Below, one piece after another: positions 1-11,061 of a stretch of 64,000 nucleotides of DNA. The notes beneath the pieces are model-generated. The model did not search any database and was not told the origin of the DNA. It saw only the letters and a program-made list of their open reading frames with translations. A program made the position numbers and the translations under genes. The DNA comes from Henckelia pumila (lineage: Eukaryota; Streptophyta; Magnoliopsida; Lamiales; Gesneriaceae), in NCBI RefSeq assembly GCF_033568475.1, contig NC_133123.1, positions 103,665,228-103,729,227 on the forward strand. Reading direction: 5' to 3'. How positions within the stretch are numbered: position 1 is the first letter of the stretch; the number at the start of each line of letters is the position of its first letter.

Positions 1-1978
1 ACTTTTGACCATCATATGATTTTTCGCAGATCGGAAGCCCGTTGAGGATATTTAGAGGCAGAAATCAACATATTAGGGATTTGATCTTCCAGAATTGGAT
101 AATTATGAGATTTCCGAGTCTCGATATGCGCAACCGCAACTGTATAGGTTTTTCGTGCGTTTTAAACGCAAAGGCATGTTATACCCTTCCTTGCTCACAC
201 CGTTTAGATCAGTATATTCACTATTTTGGTTATTAAATTGTGTTGTTGCATTTGTATGTGGATATGATAGCTCAAATTTTAACTCATGCATTATTCACGT
301 TTTTATGTATTGTGGATGATTTTTCTGCCATGACTAGGTCTTAGTTGTTGTTCAATGGTTGATGATTGGATTAGGTCCGTTTGGATGTTGGTTTAAGATG
401 TCTTGAACTAGTGTCGGCTAGGTGCACAGTTGAATGATTGTAAGGGTGGTATATCTAGCGGGCAGCTCAGGCAGAGCTCGGACGAGTGGGTTGTCCGGGT
501 CGGGTAAAGTGTATTAAGGTTATATGTTATGGTTTGGTTCCGGATTATTTTATTTTGGGCCGGATAATTTACTTAAGAGTCTAAATGATTAGTTTATTCA
601 TTGGGTCAATTTCGTTATTGGGCCAAAGATGTTCATCGGGCTTAATTTAGTTATTGGGTCTAAAATATTTATTGGATTTAATTTATTTATTGGGCTTGGT
701 TGTTTATTTGGGATAAAGTGTTATTTGGGCTTGAATGAATTGATTTATTTATAGAGCCAAGCTTATTGGACTTAAGATATTTATTGGAGGTTTAATTTAA
801 TAATGGAGCTAAATTTGTTAATGAGCCTAAGTTGCTTAATTATTTGGTTGGGCTAAGTTCTAAGTTAGACTAAGTACTATTGTGTCAACCTAAGTTTGAT
901 CTGGGTCATTTTAAGTGTGATGGAGCTAGTCTAAGTATTTTTGGGCCAGTATAAATGTTAACGAGCCAGTCTAAGTTTATGGGTTTTAGTTAAGGGACAA
1001 CAACTCAAACTAGCCAGTGGCAAACAAAATAGTCCATAAATATATATTTAATAGATGTATATGCATATTTTGATATAAGTATATTTTTTATTATGAAAAA
1101 TAAATTAAATATATATTTACGGGCAAAATTTTAAGAAAATGATATTTCTAAGTTCATGATACATGCATGTATTTTATGATGAGATAGCGGGCATGATGTA
1201 AAGAAAATATTTTTGGGAAGTTGAAGTGATTTGTGAGAAACACGGGACTGGAGGTCGGGATACCGGGCCCGATGACCTTTCCAATTACGATTATGAGCCT
1301 ATGGATCCCCAAAGTTTGGGTGAAGTGGCATAGGGCGTTAGGGATACACCCCACAGGCCGCCATCACGTACGATGGATTTAGATTGATCAATCGAATTAG
1401 GTTACACTTCACTGATATGACCCACAGAAAATGATTTTTATGTTTATGACATGTCAATGCTTATGTTACGTATTATGTTATGATTTAGAATACGACGCAG
1501 TTTATGCATACGATTTTACGATCATGCATGCATTAGAATCCTCAGGTTATTTTTATATACGTTATGTGATTGCATGTGGTTTTATTTAGTAGCACTCGTT
1601 ATTTAAGGTAGAGCATGCAGGGCCTTTAGGCTCACTAAATCTTAATGGTGTGCAGGTGAGTTTTATGTTATTCAGGAGGTTGTGGTCCCGACTGGTGGTG
1701 AAGACCTATGTGCATCCGTGGCAAGCTAGCACACCCGTGACCTTCGCGCTTTTATGTTTCAATGATTATGAGATTGTAATCAAACTATTTTCCGCATCTT
1801 ATGTTATTGAGTATTTATGCAAGGATTTATAATGTGTTCGAGTATTTAAGTTTTGACATGAAATCGCTTTTTATTATGTATTAAATTTTATGAAAATCTA
1901 TTTTAAGTATAGATGCATATATGTATGGGCATATACGTAATATTTAAAAAAAAATTCCTTTGAGTTAGGGTTGTTTCA
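1..1978 (+). repeat. E1 5' LTR, partial
   Basis: This is a direct repeat of 6338-8327, with only scattered substitutions by eye. It ends in GTTTCA directly before the primer site. Short open frames inside it recur at the same place in the other copy (for example at 42-236 and 6379-6573). They reflect copy identity and are not genes. Near the end lies a GCTCACTAAATCT block followed by CAGGTGAGT, a splice-like motif that recurs in the LTR of E5. Confidence 0.9.
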
Positions 1979-1981
1979 ATT

Positions 1982-1993
1982 TGGTATCAGAGC
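1982..1993 (+). other. E1 primer binding site (tRNA-iMet type)
   Basis: TGGTATCAGAGC lies three bases after the LTR end. This is the usual plant LTR-retrotransposon site complementary to the 3' end of initiator tRNA-Met. Confidence 0.92.
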
Positions 1994-2193
1994 AAGGTCC
2001 TTGGAGGGTTGGCTAGCCTGCTACGTGGAGCTCAGTAGTTGCACTACCAGTCTGTGAGTTTTAAATGCTTTTAATTATGTTTTACGAATGGGACCCATGA
2101 GTTAGTTTCACTGAAATTCATGTTATAAGGCTTTTAAATTAAAATACATAGCTATGCACTACGGCTGCGTGAGAAATTATTGGGAATTGCAGT

Positions 2194-3545
2194 ATGTCTC
2201 CGAGTCGCGTAGTTTGCGATGTGGGTAATCAGCATCCACCTTCGCCTTTACCTTCACCTGCAGCTCTACCACTCACAGCTTTTGAAAGGGCCAGCGTGGG
2301 CATGCTAGCTAGTATCACGAGTTTACTTGAGCATCAGGCTAGACAGCTTAAGAGGGCGCACAAGGAGGACATCAATGAGAGGTTCTGCAAGCAAGGATCG
2401 AAGGATTTTGCGTGGACCCATGATCCACTTGTGGCTGAGGAAGCATTGTAGACGATCTTTGCCTTCATGGGGACCCAGGATGCTGATTGGGTCAGATGCG
2501 CAATCTACATGTTAAAGGATGATGCAACTCTCTGGTAGGAAGGCGCAGTGACTGGTCTTGATCTTGCCAGGATGATTTGAAGGGATTTCAAGACGGCTTT
2601 ATTTGAAAATTACTTCACAGAGGATGTGCGAGGCCATCTGATTCGTGACTTCATGAGCCTTGGACAGGGAGACAGGACTGTGGCCAAGTATCTGAGAAAA
2701 TTCGAGCGGGAGTGTCACTTCGTGCCCAAGATTGCTACAATGGAGAGAGGCTGCGGCATTTTACTGGGAACTTGAGGTCCGATATCAAGCATATGTTTCC
2801 ATGGCAGACGTGACAAAGCACAAGGTAGCGGTTAGTCGAGCGTGCCAGTCCGAGAAGGGAGGAAGAAGATGTAGGCTGACTCCCAGAAGTAGAGACAGTT
2901 CCAGCAGTCATCTAGAGGACATTCCTTGCAGCAGCCATCATAGAAGTCTTATTTTGGGTCGTCTAAGGGATCAAATTCTCCTAGACTGCATCAGCAGCAG
3001 CAGCAGCAGAGGCCGCAGGGCCATCAGCATTAGGGGACAGTTGCTCCTAGCACTGGATGGGTACCTTTCTACAGACAGCGTCAGAGGCCTCATTCTGGAA
3101 AGTGTTTGGTTGGCTCAATCAGGTGTTACCATTGCGAGGATCCGGAACAATTTCGAGGAACTGTCACAGGGCGAGGCAGACCACAGGGCGCTTGTTTGTG
3201 GTGCATGCTGAGGATGCAGATCATTATACTTTTCTTATCGCGGATAGTCCTAATTTGCGTTCTTAAATTCAGTTATTGAGATTCTTAGTTAATATTTGCA
3301 TTGAAAATTGCTTGACTATTGTACTTGTGTTTTAGAAATGGATGTGTAGGATGAGAATTGGGAATTGGTTAAATTAGCATGCTCAGGATTGGACTTAGGA
3401 TGCTAATTGGTTGCTCTAGAGGAACGGCCTATATCTGTTAGGAAATATTTTGCGTACAGGGAAGATTAGCCTTAGAGGTATTGTTACATTTGTGTTGCTA
3501 GATTATGGATCTACGCATTCTTTTACCTCTCAATTGTTTTTGAGG
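2194..3545 (+). pseudogene. E1 gag and protease remnant
   Basis: The frame from the ATG at 2194 reads a Ty3-type gag N-terminus with a proline-rich start and a helical segment containing LLEHQARQ. It soon breaks. In shifted frames, gag core phrases such as RCAIYMLKDDATLW and YLRKFERECHF appear between about 2490 and 2740, with stop codons and frameshifts. A CAG run near 2990-3020 would encode glutamines before the usual gag C-terminal region. At 3478-3545 a protease-like segment reads LLDYGSTHSF, where the catalytic triad Asp-Ser/Thr-Gly has become Asp-Tyr-Gly. No functional product is possible. The plus orientation agrees with the primer site and purine tract. Confidence 0.8.
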
Positions 3546-4730
3546 ATTTTAGTAATTGTTTGCTATAGGTTATATGCGAATGTTGGGTCGGAGAGAATAT
3601 TTTGAGAATTCTCTTAGAGATTTGATTGATTGCTATTGAGGAATTTAGATTTCATTTTTCTCAGGAATCGTTGAGCCAAATGATTCGGGTGAAGGGTACT
3701 ATTGAGAGATGAATTAGTTTGTTGAAGATATAAAATTTGGGAATTTGGTGATAGTTCTAACTGAGTAATTAAGCATCGATTGACGTTTAGTTGATTTTGT
3801 GAGGGATTGGGAAGGTGCTTTTGGGATAGAGGAAAATCAGTTACGTGAGTCATTTTATCTATTCTTTCCGAAAATATTGGAATCCTTCTTGTAGTTCATG
3901 CATTCCTTGATTCGCATGACATTGTTCGTTGAAGATTCAGTCAATTTGGATTCGAATGATATTTCGGTTATGAATTTCGGAAATTCATATTTCTGGAGAA
4001 CTTGAATTCTAAATCTGGACATGGATATTGATTTGGGTGAGTATTGTTATTCTATTCCATTGGGATCTCGATTTTATTTTGTTGACATCGGATTACACCT
4101 TGGGATTTTATTTCATTTTTGTTGAGTGCGTGCGGATTTCCTCGAGTGTAAGCCACGCTGAAAACCTTGATTTTGATTTGCATTGATGGTGGACATGATG
4201 TCATACCTGCTGGCAGTTGATCATCTGATTTGATATTTATTGATTGGCTCGTATCCATTGTTCATAGAGCCTTGAATTGATTCGCTCATCCCTTGTATTA
4301 GACTGCAAACGAGGTGTTTCCTTTTTGCAGATTTGTTTTCCAGATTATTTTATTTTGATATTGTTCTGAACCATGTATCTTCTATTTCGATTTGATTATG
4401 ACCCATCAAGTTATTTATTGAGCTAAGTTATACTGAAAGTCGTCTCGACATTGTTTTGGCTCGTAACTGATAATGATTGTTAAGCACAATTAGAATTTAG
4501 TGTTTGGCCGGCACCAGATAGAATCGTGAGACTATTGATATCGAGGTTTTGTTGAGAGCCTGTTGTGATTAAATTTCAGGGCTCTTAAGAGTCGAGACTA
4601 CCTTTAGTGGAGTTCACCTATAGCATAAGTTGTCAGGCGTATATAGGTATGTCTCCATAGGAGACTTTTTCGAAACAAGGTGTAGATCTCTCGTTCATTG
4701 GGATGTTGTTAGCAAGAGGATTCTCTTAGG
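3546..4730 (+). other. E1 internal non-coding stretch
   Basis: About 1.2 kb of AT-rich sequence lies where reverse transcriptase, RNase H and most of integrase should be. I recognise no domain in either strand. It is either beyond recognition or replaced. Motifs around 4246-4280 resemble E5 internal sequence near 63730-63770 only weakly. Confidence 0.5.
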
Positions 4731-5125
4731 TTCCGAGTTAGTTCAGCAAACTGCAGATATCGTGGTTCGGATTCGTGATAGGTTGAGAACCGCACAGAGT
4801 CGTTAGAAGAGTTATGCTGACCGACGACTACGAAACCTTGAGTTTGCTGTTGGAGACCTTGTGTTTGTGAGGATTGCGCTCATGAAGGGCGTGATGCGTA
4901 ATGGATATGAGCCTCTGCAATTGGCGTCAGACTTGCCGTCCGAGGAATGAATAGAGCTTATCTTAGCACGGGAGGAGCAAAGATTTAGAACGCGAGTTTT
5001 TCCCTTGGTAAAGGTCCGGTGATAGAATCAGTCAGAGGAGGAGGCTCTCTTGGAGGCCAAGGTCGTTATGCGGACGTATTTTCCAGAGCTTATCGGTACT
5101 TACTCCAATTTCAAGGACGAAATTC
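4731..5125 (+). pseudogene. E1 integrase C-terminus and chromodomain remnant
   Basis: The plus strand reads phrases typical of the chromovirus integrase tail, such as QQTADIVVRIRDRLRTAQS and FAVGDLVFVRI. A chromodomain-like end follows (RTRVFPLVKVR, then SEEEALLEAKVVMRTYFPEL). At least one in-frame stop follows RTAQSR, and more lie in the linker, so this is a pseudogene. The expected EEATWE core of the chromodomain is degraded to EEALLE. Its place directly upstream of the purine tract is the normal 3' end of pol. Confidence 0.8.
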
Positions 5126-5130
5126 CATTT

Positions 5131-5144
5131 AAGTGGGGGAGAGT
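5131..5144 (+). other. E1 polypurine tract
   Basis: AAGTGGGGGAGAG abuts the start of the right LTR (TGTAACG at 5145). This is the expected plus-strand priming site. Confidence 0.88.
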
Positions 5145-8100
5145 TGTAACGCCCCAAAAATTTATTACCGATTTAATTGGCAATTTAAAATAATTATTGA
5201 GTTGGAAAAAAAAATTATTACTGCCAAATGAGTTATAGAGTGTATTTACAAAATACACGTGCCAATTAGTCAATGAGTTTGACTATTTCTGGATATCTGG
5301 TAATATTGGTATTTTTTAGATAATTATTGAGATATTGAAATTAAAATAATTATTTATGCCAGATACTTTAATTTAGAAGAATGTTTAACCGAGTTGACTG
5401 GTCATGGTCTAAGTTTGACTTAATAATTAATTTCAGAAATTATAAGTCTAATTGACTAGTCAAAGTCAATAATTTCAGAAATTGGTGTTAATAATTGTGG
5501 GGTGTGTGTACCAGAAAAATATCAGAATAAAGACTAATTTTACTAGTTGGACATCAAATAAATTAGTACAGATCAGAAAATTATTGATTTTCTATAGATC
5601 ACAAAACACACACTGAAACACACTCAAGAAAACTCAGATCAAGATTTTTCCCCGATTTTTTTTCCCGAAATTCTCGATTTTTACTGTAGCAGTACACGGG
5701 TTGACTTCGTCGGCCGGTCATCGGTGCTCCGATGGTAAATCCGAACGGTCACAATCTAGAGGAGATCAAGACGATTCCAATGGTACCAAGTAATCAAAGT
5801 TTCAACGGTTGGATCGCCGGGAATCGTCGATTTTCTGTCGCGAGTTCACTATTCATCGTCTTCTTCGTCGGAAATTCTTGATTCAAGCTCGATTTTATTG
5901 ATTTTAAAGGTACTAGATAATGCTTTGAGATGTTTAGATCATTTATCGAGCTTCTTATAGCATTTTCCGTGGAAAAATCATGCAGATCGGAGCTCGAAAA
6001 GCTTTGCCGGAATCGCTCTGTTCTTCTCTGATCTACGGCGCGTCGAAGCTCCGATCCAATCGTGGCTTAGTGCGTTGGATTCTTCTCGTTGAGCTCTACA
6101 ATTCTGCCAAATTTCGTAATTTTTGGAGCTGTTCTGCGATTTTCCGGCGACCGCCGCCGCGCCGCCGTCTTCTCTGGTGAGCCACCGACCTCCGACGTCT
6201 TAACCATTTTTGATTGGTTCGACATGATAGATCCGAATATCCAAGTTTTGATTCGAGATTCGAAATCGTTAAGCGGTGAGAGCGCAATAAAGTTCGATAA
6301 TTTTTGGTCAAAGTTTGACCAGAGTTGACCAGGATTGACTTTTGACCATCATATGATTTTTCGCAGATCGGAAGCCCGTTGAGGATATTTAGAGGCAGAA
6401 ATCAACATATTAGGGATTTGATCTTCCAGAATTGGATAATTATGAGATTTCCGAGTTTCGATATGCGCAACCGCAACTGTATAGATTTTTCGTGCGTTTT
6501 AAACGCAAAGGCATGTTATACCCTTCCTTGCTCACACCGTTTAGATCATTATATTCACTATTTTGGTTATTAATTTGTGTTGTTGCGTTTGTATGTGGAT
6601 ATGATAGCTCAAATTTTAACTCATGCGTTATTCACGTTTTTATGTATTGTGGATGATTTTTCTGTCATGGCTAGGTCTTAGTTGTTGTTCAATGGCTGAT
6701 GATTGGATTAGGTCCATTTGGATGTTGGTTTAAGATGTCTTGAACTAGTGTCGGCTAGGTGCACAGTTGAATGATTGTAAGGGTGGTCTATCTAGCAGGT
6801 AGCTCAGGCAGAGCTCGGGCGAGTGGGTTGTCTAGGTCGGGTAAAGGTTATTAGGGTTATATGTTATGGTTTGGTTCCGGATTATTTTATTTTGGGCCGA
6901 GTAATTTACTTAAGAGTCTAAATGTTTAGTTTATTCATTGGGTCAATTTCGTTATTGGGCCAAAGATGTTCATCGGGCTTAATTTAGTTATTGGGTCTAA
7001 AATGTTTATTTGATTTAATTTATTTATTGGGCTTGGTTGTTTATTTGGGATAAAGTGTTATTTGGGCTTGAATGAATTGATTTAGTTATAGAGCCAAGCT
7101 TATTGGGCTTAAGATATTTATTGGAGGTTTAATTTAATAATGGAGCTAAATTTGTTAATGAGCCTAAGTTGCTTAATTATTTGGTTGGGCTAAGTTCTAA
7201 GTTAGACTAAGTACTATTGTGTCAACCTAAGTTTGATCTGGGTCATTTTAAGTGTGATGGATCTAGTCTAAGTATTTTTGGGCCAGTATAAATGTTAACG
7301 AGCCAGTCTAAGTTTATGGGTTTTAGTTAAGGGGCAACAACTCAAACTAGCCAGTGGCAAACAAAATAGTCCATAAATATATATTTAATAGATCTATATG
7401 CATATTTTGATATAAGTATGATTTTTATTATGAAAAATAAATTAAATATATATTTACTGGCAAAATTTGAAGAAATTGATATTTCTATGTTCATGATTCA
7501 TGCATGTATTTTATGATGAGATAACGGGAATGTAAAGAAAATATTTTTGGAAAGTTGAAGTGATTTGTGACAAACACGGGACTGGAGGTCGGGATACCGG
7601 GCCCGATGACCTTTCCAATTACGATTATGAGCCTATGGATCCCCAAAGGTTGGGTGAAGTGGCATAGGGCGTTAGGGGTACACCCCACAGGCCACCACCA
7701 CGTACGATGGATTTAGATTGATCAATCGAATTAGGTTACACTTCACTGATATGACCCACAGAAAATGATTTTTATGTTTATGACATGCCAATGCTTATGT
7801 TACGTATTATATTACGTATTATGTTATGATTTAGATTACGACGCAGTTTATGCATACGATTTTACGATCATGCATGCATTAGAATCCTCTGGTTATTTTT
7901 ATATACGTTATGTGATTGCATGTGATTTTATTTAGTAGTACTCGTTATTAAAGGTAGAGCATGTTGGGCCTTTAGGCTCACTAGATCTAAATGGTGTGCA
8001 TGTGAGTTTTATGTTATTCAGGAGTTTGTGGTCCCGACTGGTGGTGAAGACCTCTGTGCATCCGTGGGAAGCTAGCACACCCGTGACCTTCGCGCTTTTA

Positions 8101-8327
8101 TGTTTCAATGATTATGAGATTGTAATCAAACTATTTTTCGCATCTTATGTTATTGAGTATTTACGCATGGATTTATAATGTGTTCTAGTATTTAAGTTTT
8201 GACATGTAATCGCTTTTTATTATGTATTAAATTTTATGAAAAATATATTTTAAGTATAGATTCATATATGTATGGGCATATATGTAATATTTTAAAAAAA
8301 AAATTCCTTCGAGTTAGGGTCGTTTCA
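5145..8327 (+). repeat. E1 3' LTR, complete (3183 bp)
   Basis: It begins TGTAACGCCCC after the polypurine tract and ends GTTTCA. Positions from 6338 onward match the partial LTR at 1-1978. U3 is AT-rich and the remainder contains only spurious short frames. The junction at 8327/8328 passes directly into minus-strand Tat reverse transcriptase sequence. Confidence 0.9.
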
Positions 8328-9649
8328 ACTAAAGCTCACCTTGGCTTGATCTTCCTCCGCCAAGAGGATTTGATGATACCTCTGGTAAGCATTCATGAAG
8401 CACAAGTACTGATGCCCTGCAGTTGAGTCCACCAACTAATCAATCCGAGGTAGCGGATAACAATACTTTGGGCAATCCTTATTCAAATCTCTGAAATCAA
8501 TACACATTCTCCACTTGCCTGAGCTCTTGGGGACCAAGACCACATTCGATAACCAAGTAGGGAACTGCACCTCCCTGATTTGACCTACCTTAAGGAGCTC
8601 ATCCACCTCTTTCTTAAGGATTTTATATTTCTCAGGTCCAAAGTGTCTCTTTTTTTGTTTTATTTGCCGAACTCCCGAGAGAGTGTTGAGCCGGTTCACC
8701 ATAATTTCTGAACTGACACCCGTGAGCTCGGATGTTTACCAGGCAAAGACACCCGTCCCCACCTCTCTTTGACTCCTCTTAGCATCACTTTTTATCTCAT
8801 TTAAATAATACAACCGAGCTGACTTTTGATCAACTCGGACCACTCCCACTTCTCTGCTAATGGGAAACTTCAACTTATGATGGTAATTGGATGCTACGGC
8901 TTGAAAATTGCTCAGGGAAGAACAATCCAAAATTCCATTAAAAGAAGATGGTGTATCAACTACCGTGAAGCAAGCCATTTTGGTGGCTCGATGATCTCTA
9001 CTCCCAAGAGACAATGGGAGCACTATTTGACCCAAAGGTTTCAAAGCATGGCCAGTGAACCCATATAGTTCCGTAGTAATTGGATACAACTCAAAACCTT
9101 CCAAATTCATCTGATCCAAGGTTTCTTTGAAGATAATGTTCACCGAGCTTCCTATGTCCACGAATATATGGGCCACATCATAATTGGCAATATTTAGGGT
9201 GACCAACAAGGGATAATTGTGAGGTAAGGCCACGTCTTTCAAATCTTCTCTCCCAAAACTGATGTTCGGGACAACAAAATAATTAGACTGAGGATTTACT
9301 TCAAAATTTTTCAATCTGAGCCCATGAGCTTTGCGAGCTCTTCCTAAATCGCCATATGTAGTCCCTATTGAAATCATATGGATCATACCCTTATGGGGGT
9401 GATTTGAAATTTTCTCGACCCTATCCCCTTGACCATTTTGGAGAGCTCTTTTTTGATTATCTGGTTGGTTCCCCATAACTTCATTCATCTGATTCCTCCA
9501 CTGAGGAGCTTGACCATGGCGAGGAGGATTTGCTCGCTTATTCAGTTTAGCCTTGATTCGAGGATCCTCATAAATGATTCTCTGCACTTCCTCACCTAGC
9601 CTCTGACAGTCATTAGTGAAATTTTCATATTCTTGATAAAAATCGCAGA
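8328..9649 (-). pseudogene. Tat reverse transcriptase start, protease and gag tail (truncated)
   Basis: Read on the minus strand from 9649, a zinc-finger-like gag tail (KFCDFYQEYENFTNDC) is followed by basic residues. A retroviral-type protease then appears with HIFVDIGSSVNIIF, where the catalytic DTG/DSG has become DIG, and a downstream GFTGHAL block. Reverse transcriptase begins at about 8702 (KILKKEVDELLKVG; WRMCIDFRDLNKDCPK) and runs through AYQRYHQILLAEEDQ to the E1 junction. The frame is interrupted between protease and reverse transcriptase near 8703-8735. The catalytic YxDD region lies outside the window. The altered protease triad and broken frames make it inactive. Confidence 0.85.
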
Positions 9650-9654
9650 ACTTA
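9650..9654. repeat. E2 target-site duplication, left copy (ACTTA)
   Basis: ACTTA precedes TGTAGTAG and recurs at 16935-16939 immediately after the right LTR. Five bases is the normal Ty3 target duplication. Confidence 0.93.
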
Positions 9655-10996
9655 TGTAGTAGCCCGTGCCCTAATTGAGTAATTAAAGGATTAATGCTAA
9701 TTAATTGAATTGGGTATCGGATGGATCGGAAGCTCCGAAGGTATGATCGGAAGTTCCGAACAGGATCGGAAGCTCCGATGAGCGATCGGAGGCACCAATC
9801 GATATTACGTCAGGCATGACGTGTGGTTGGATCGGAAGCTCCGATCAGGACCGGAAGCTCCGATCACCCCTATCCGAAGTCAACAAGTGATATTTTGACA
9901 CGTGGCAGATCAGGATCTTTGGAAGCTCCGATGGCAGGACCGGACGTTCCGATCGGGGTTCAGACGTTCCGATCAAGGATCGGAAGTTCCGATCATTGTC
10001 TATAAATAGAAGGCCGAGACTTCACTTTCATTTGCCAATTCCGAGTTCTCCTTTCCTTTCTAGTCCTTTTGGAGCTGTTCTAGTCTTCTTAGTCTTGGTC
10101 CGGAGGTCGGAGAGGCGTTCGGTAGTCGTAGCGGAGTTGTGCCCAAGTTCTGGAGGCATCGACATCAAAGGGCTAACGACGGACGAAGGTATAGCTTTTG
10201 CTTCCTATAAATATTTAGGAGTATGCAATAGCTTAGTTAAGACTTTTAGAGCACTTTAATGATAGTAGTATCATTTGGCAGTGTAGAGCAGACTATAGGC
10301 GTGGACCTAGAGTTGGTAGAGCTTGCACTGTATTGAGGTACGAAAGTACTGTTCGAGATATCCTGACTGAGTATGCATGTATTATGTGACTGCATGATTT
10401 ATATGCCACGATATTATGCTGCATTCATTTGCATCTTGCTGTATCTCTTTCGAGATGTCTGTTAGTAGGGTTGTACCCTATCCTGTTAGTGGATGGACTT
10501 CCATCGATTTGGGTCCGGCGTATCCACAGTTATCTCGATATGGGAGCCACCTCCTGAAGCGACGGCACAGCGTGCTACATACCAGGGCCCGGTCTGTCTC
10601 TGTTATCTGATCCTTGACCTCGAGTCTATAGGGAGTTCACTTTGCATGCATGTATACTCATACTCTCGCACTGAGCGTTTTATGCTCACGTCTCGTACTC
10701 TGTATTTTCTGGACACCCTATTCCATGGGGCAGGTTTGCGATTGGACGAGGAGGGTGGAACCAGGAGGGGCTAGTCAGCGGTTGGCCGGCTGGAGCTTCG
10801 CTTAGGTTTTATTACTGTTGTTTGGGTTTATACAGCTATTCGATTTGGTTGTATATTATTGGATAATTACAGATTCCTTTACTTGGGATTGTATAATGTT
10901 ATTTGGATTCCGCAGTTTTATTCTGATATCTGTTTAATTAAGTTAATTGCATGCCTAAGTTCTGTTTAGTAGGTGATCCGGGTAAGGGTCACTACA
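9655..10996 (+). repeat. E2 5' LTR
   Basis: It starts TGTAGTAGCCC and ends TCACTACA. U3 (about 9725-9995) holds some ten close copies of a palindrome with consensus GATCGGAAGCTCCGATC, followed by a TATA box. Relative to the 3' LTR it has one extra palindrome unit (around 9845-9865). Confidence 0.95.
10001..10008 (+). promoter_or_regulatory. Probable TATA box of E2 5' LTR
   Basis: TATAAATA lies directly downstream of the U3 palindrome cluster, in a GC-richer context. It is repeated at 15939-15946 in the 3' LTR. Its location fits the U3 promoter of an LTR retrotransposon. Confidence 0.7.
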
Positions 10997-11000
10997 TTTA

Positions 11001-11012
11001 TGGTATCAGAGC
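11001..11012 (+). other. E2 primer binding site (tRNA-iMet type)
   Basis: TGGTATCAGAGC starts four bases after the 5' LTR end. Confidence 0.93.
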
Positions 11013-11061
11013 ATGCAAAAGATTTCTTGGGATTTAGTCTCATCTTGAGGTATTTTTGTAG

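Larger units (their letters stand above)
1..8327 (+). mobile_element. E1: decayed Ty3 chromovirus with 3.2-kb LTRs (5' end outside window)
   Basis: A long direct repeat (1-1978 and 6338-8327) brackets a degenerate gag-to-chromodomain region. The right copy begins TGTAACGCCCC just after a purine tract, and both copies end GTTTCA. The left copy is followed by a primer site matching initiator tRNA-Met. The right LTR is complete (3183 bp), so about 1.19 kb of the left LTR lies outside the window. The internal region is only about 3.2 kb. It keeps pieces of gag, protease and the integrase/chromodomain end, but no recognisable reverse transcriptase. The element sits in the reverse transcriptase of a minus-strand Tat element; the right-hand target sequence is ACTAA (8328-8332), and its partner would lie outside the window. 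The Tekay/Del-type assignment rests on the chromodomain-like C terminus. Confidence 0.88.

Noticed and set aside
42-319. Short frames in the E1 LTR repeated at 6379-6656
   Set aside because: They recur only because the two LTRs are copies. They have no domain, and sister frames overlap in other registers.
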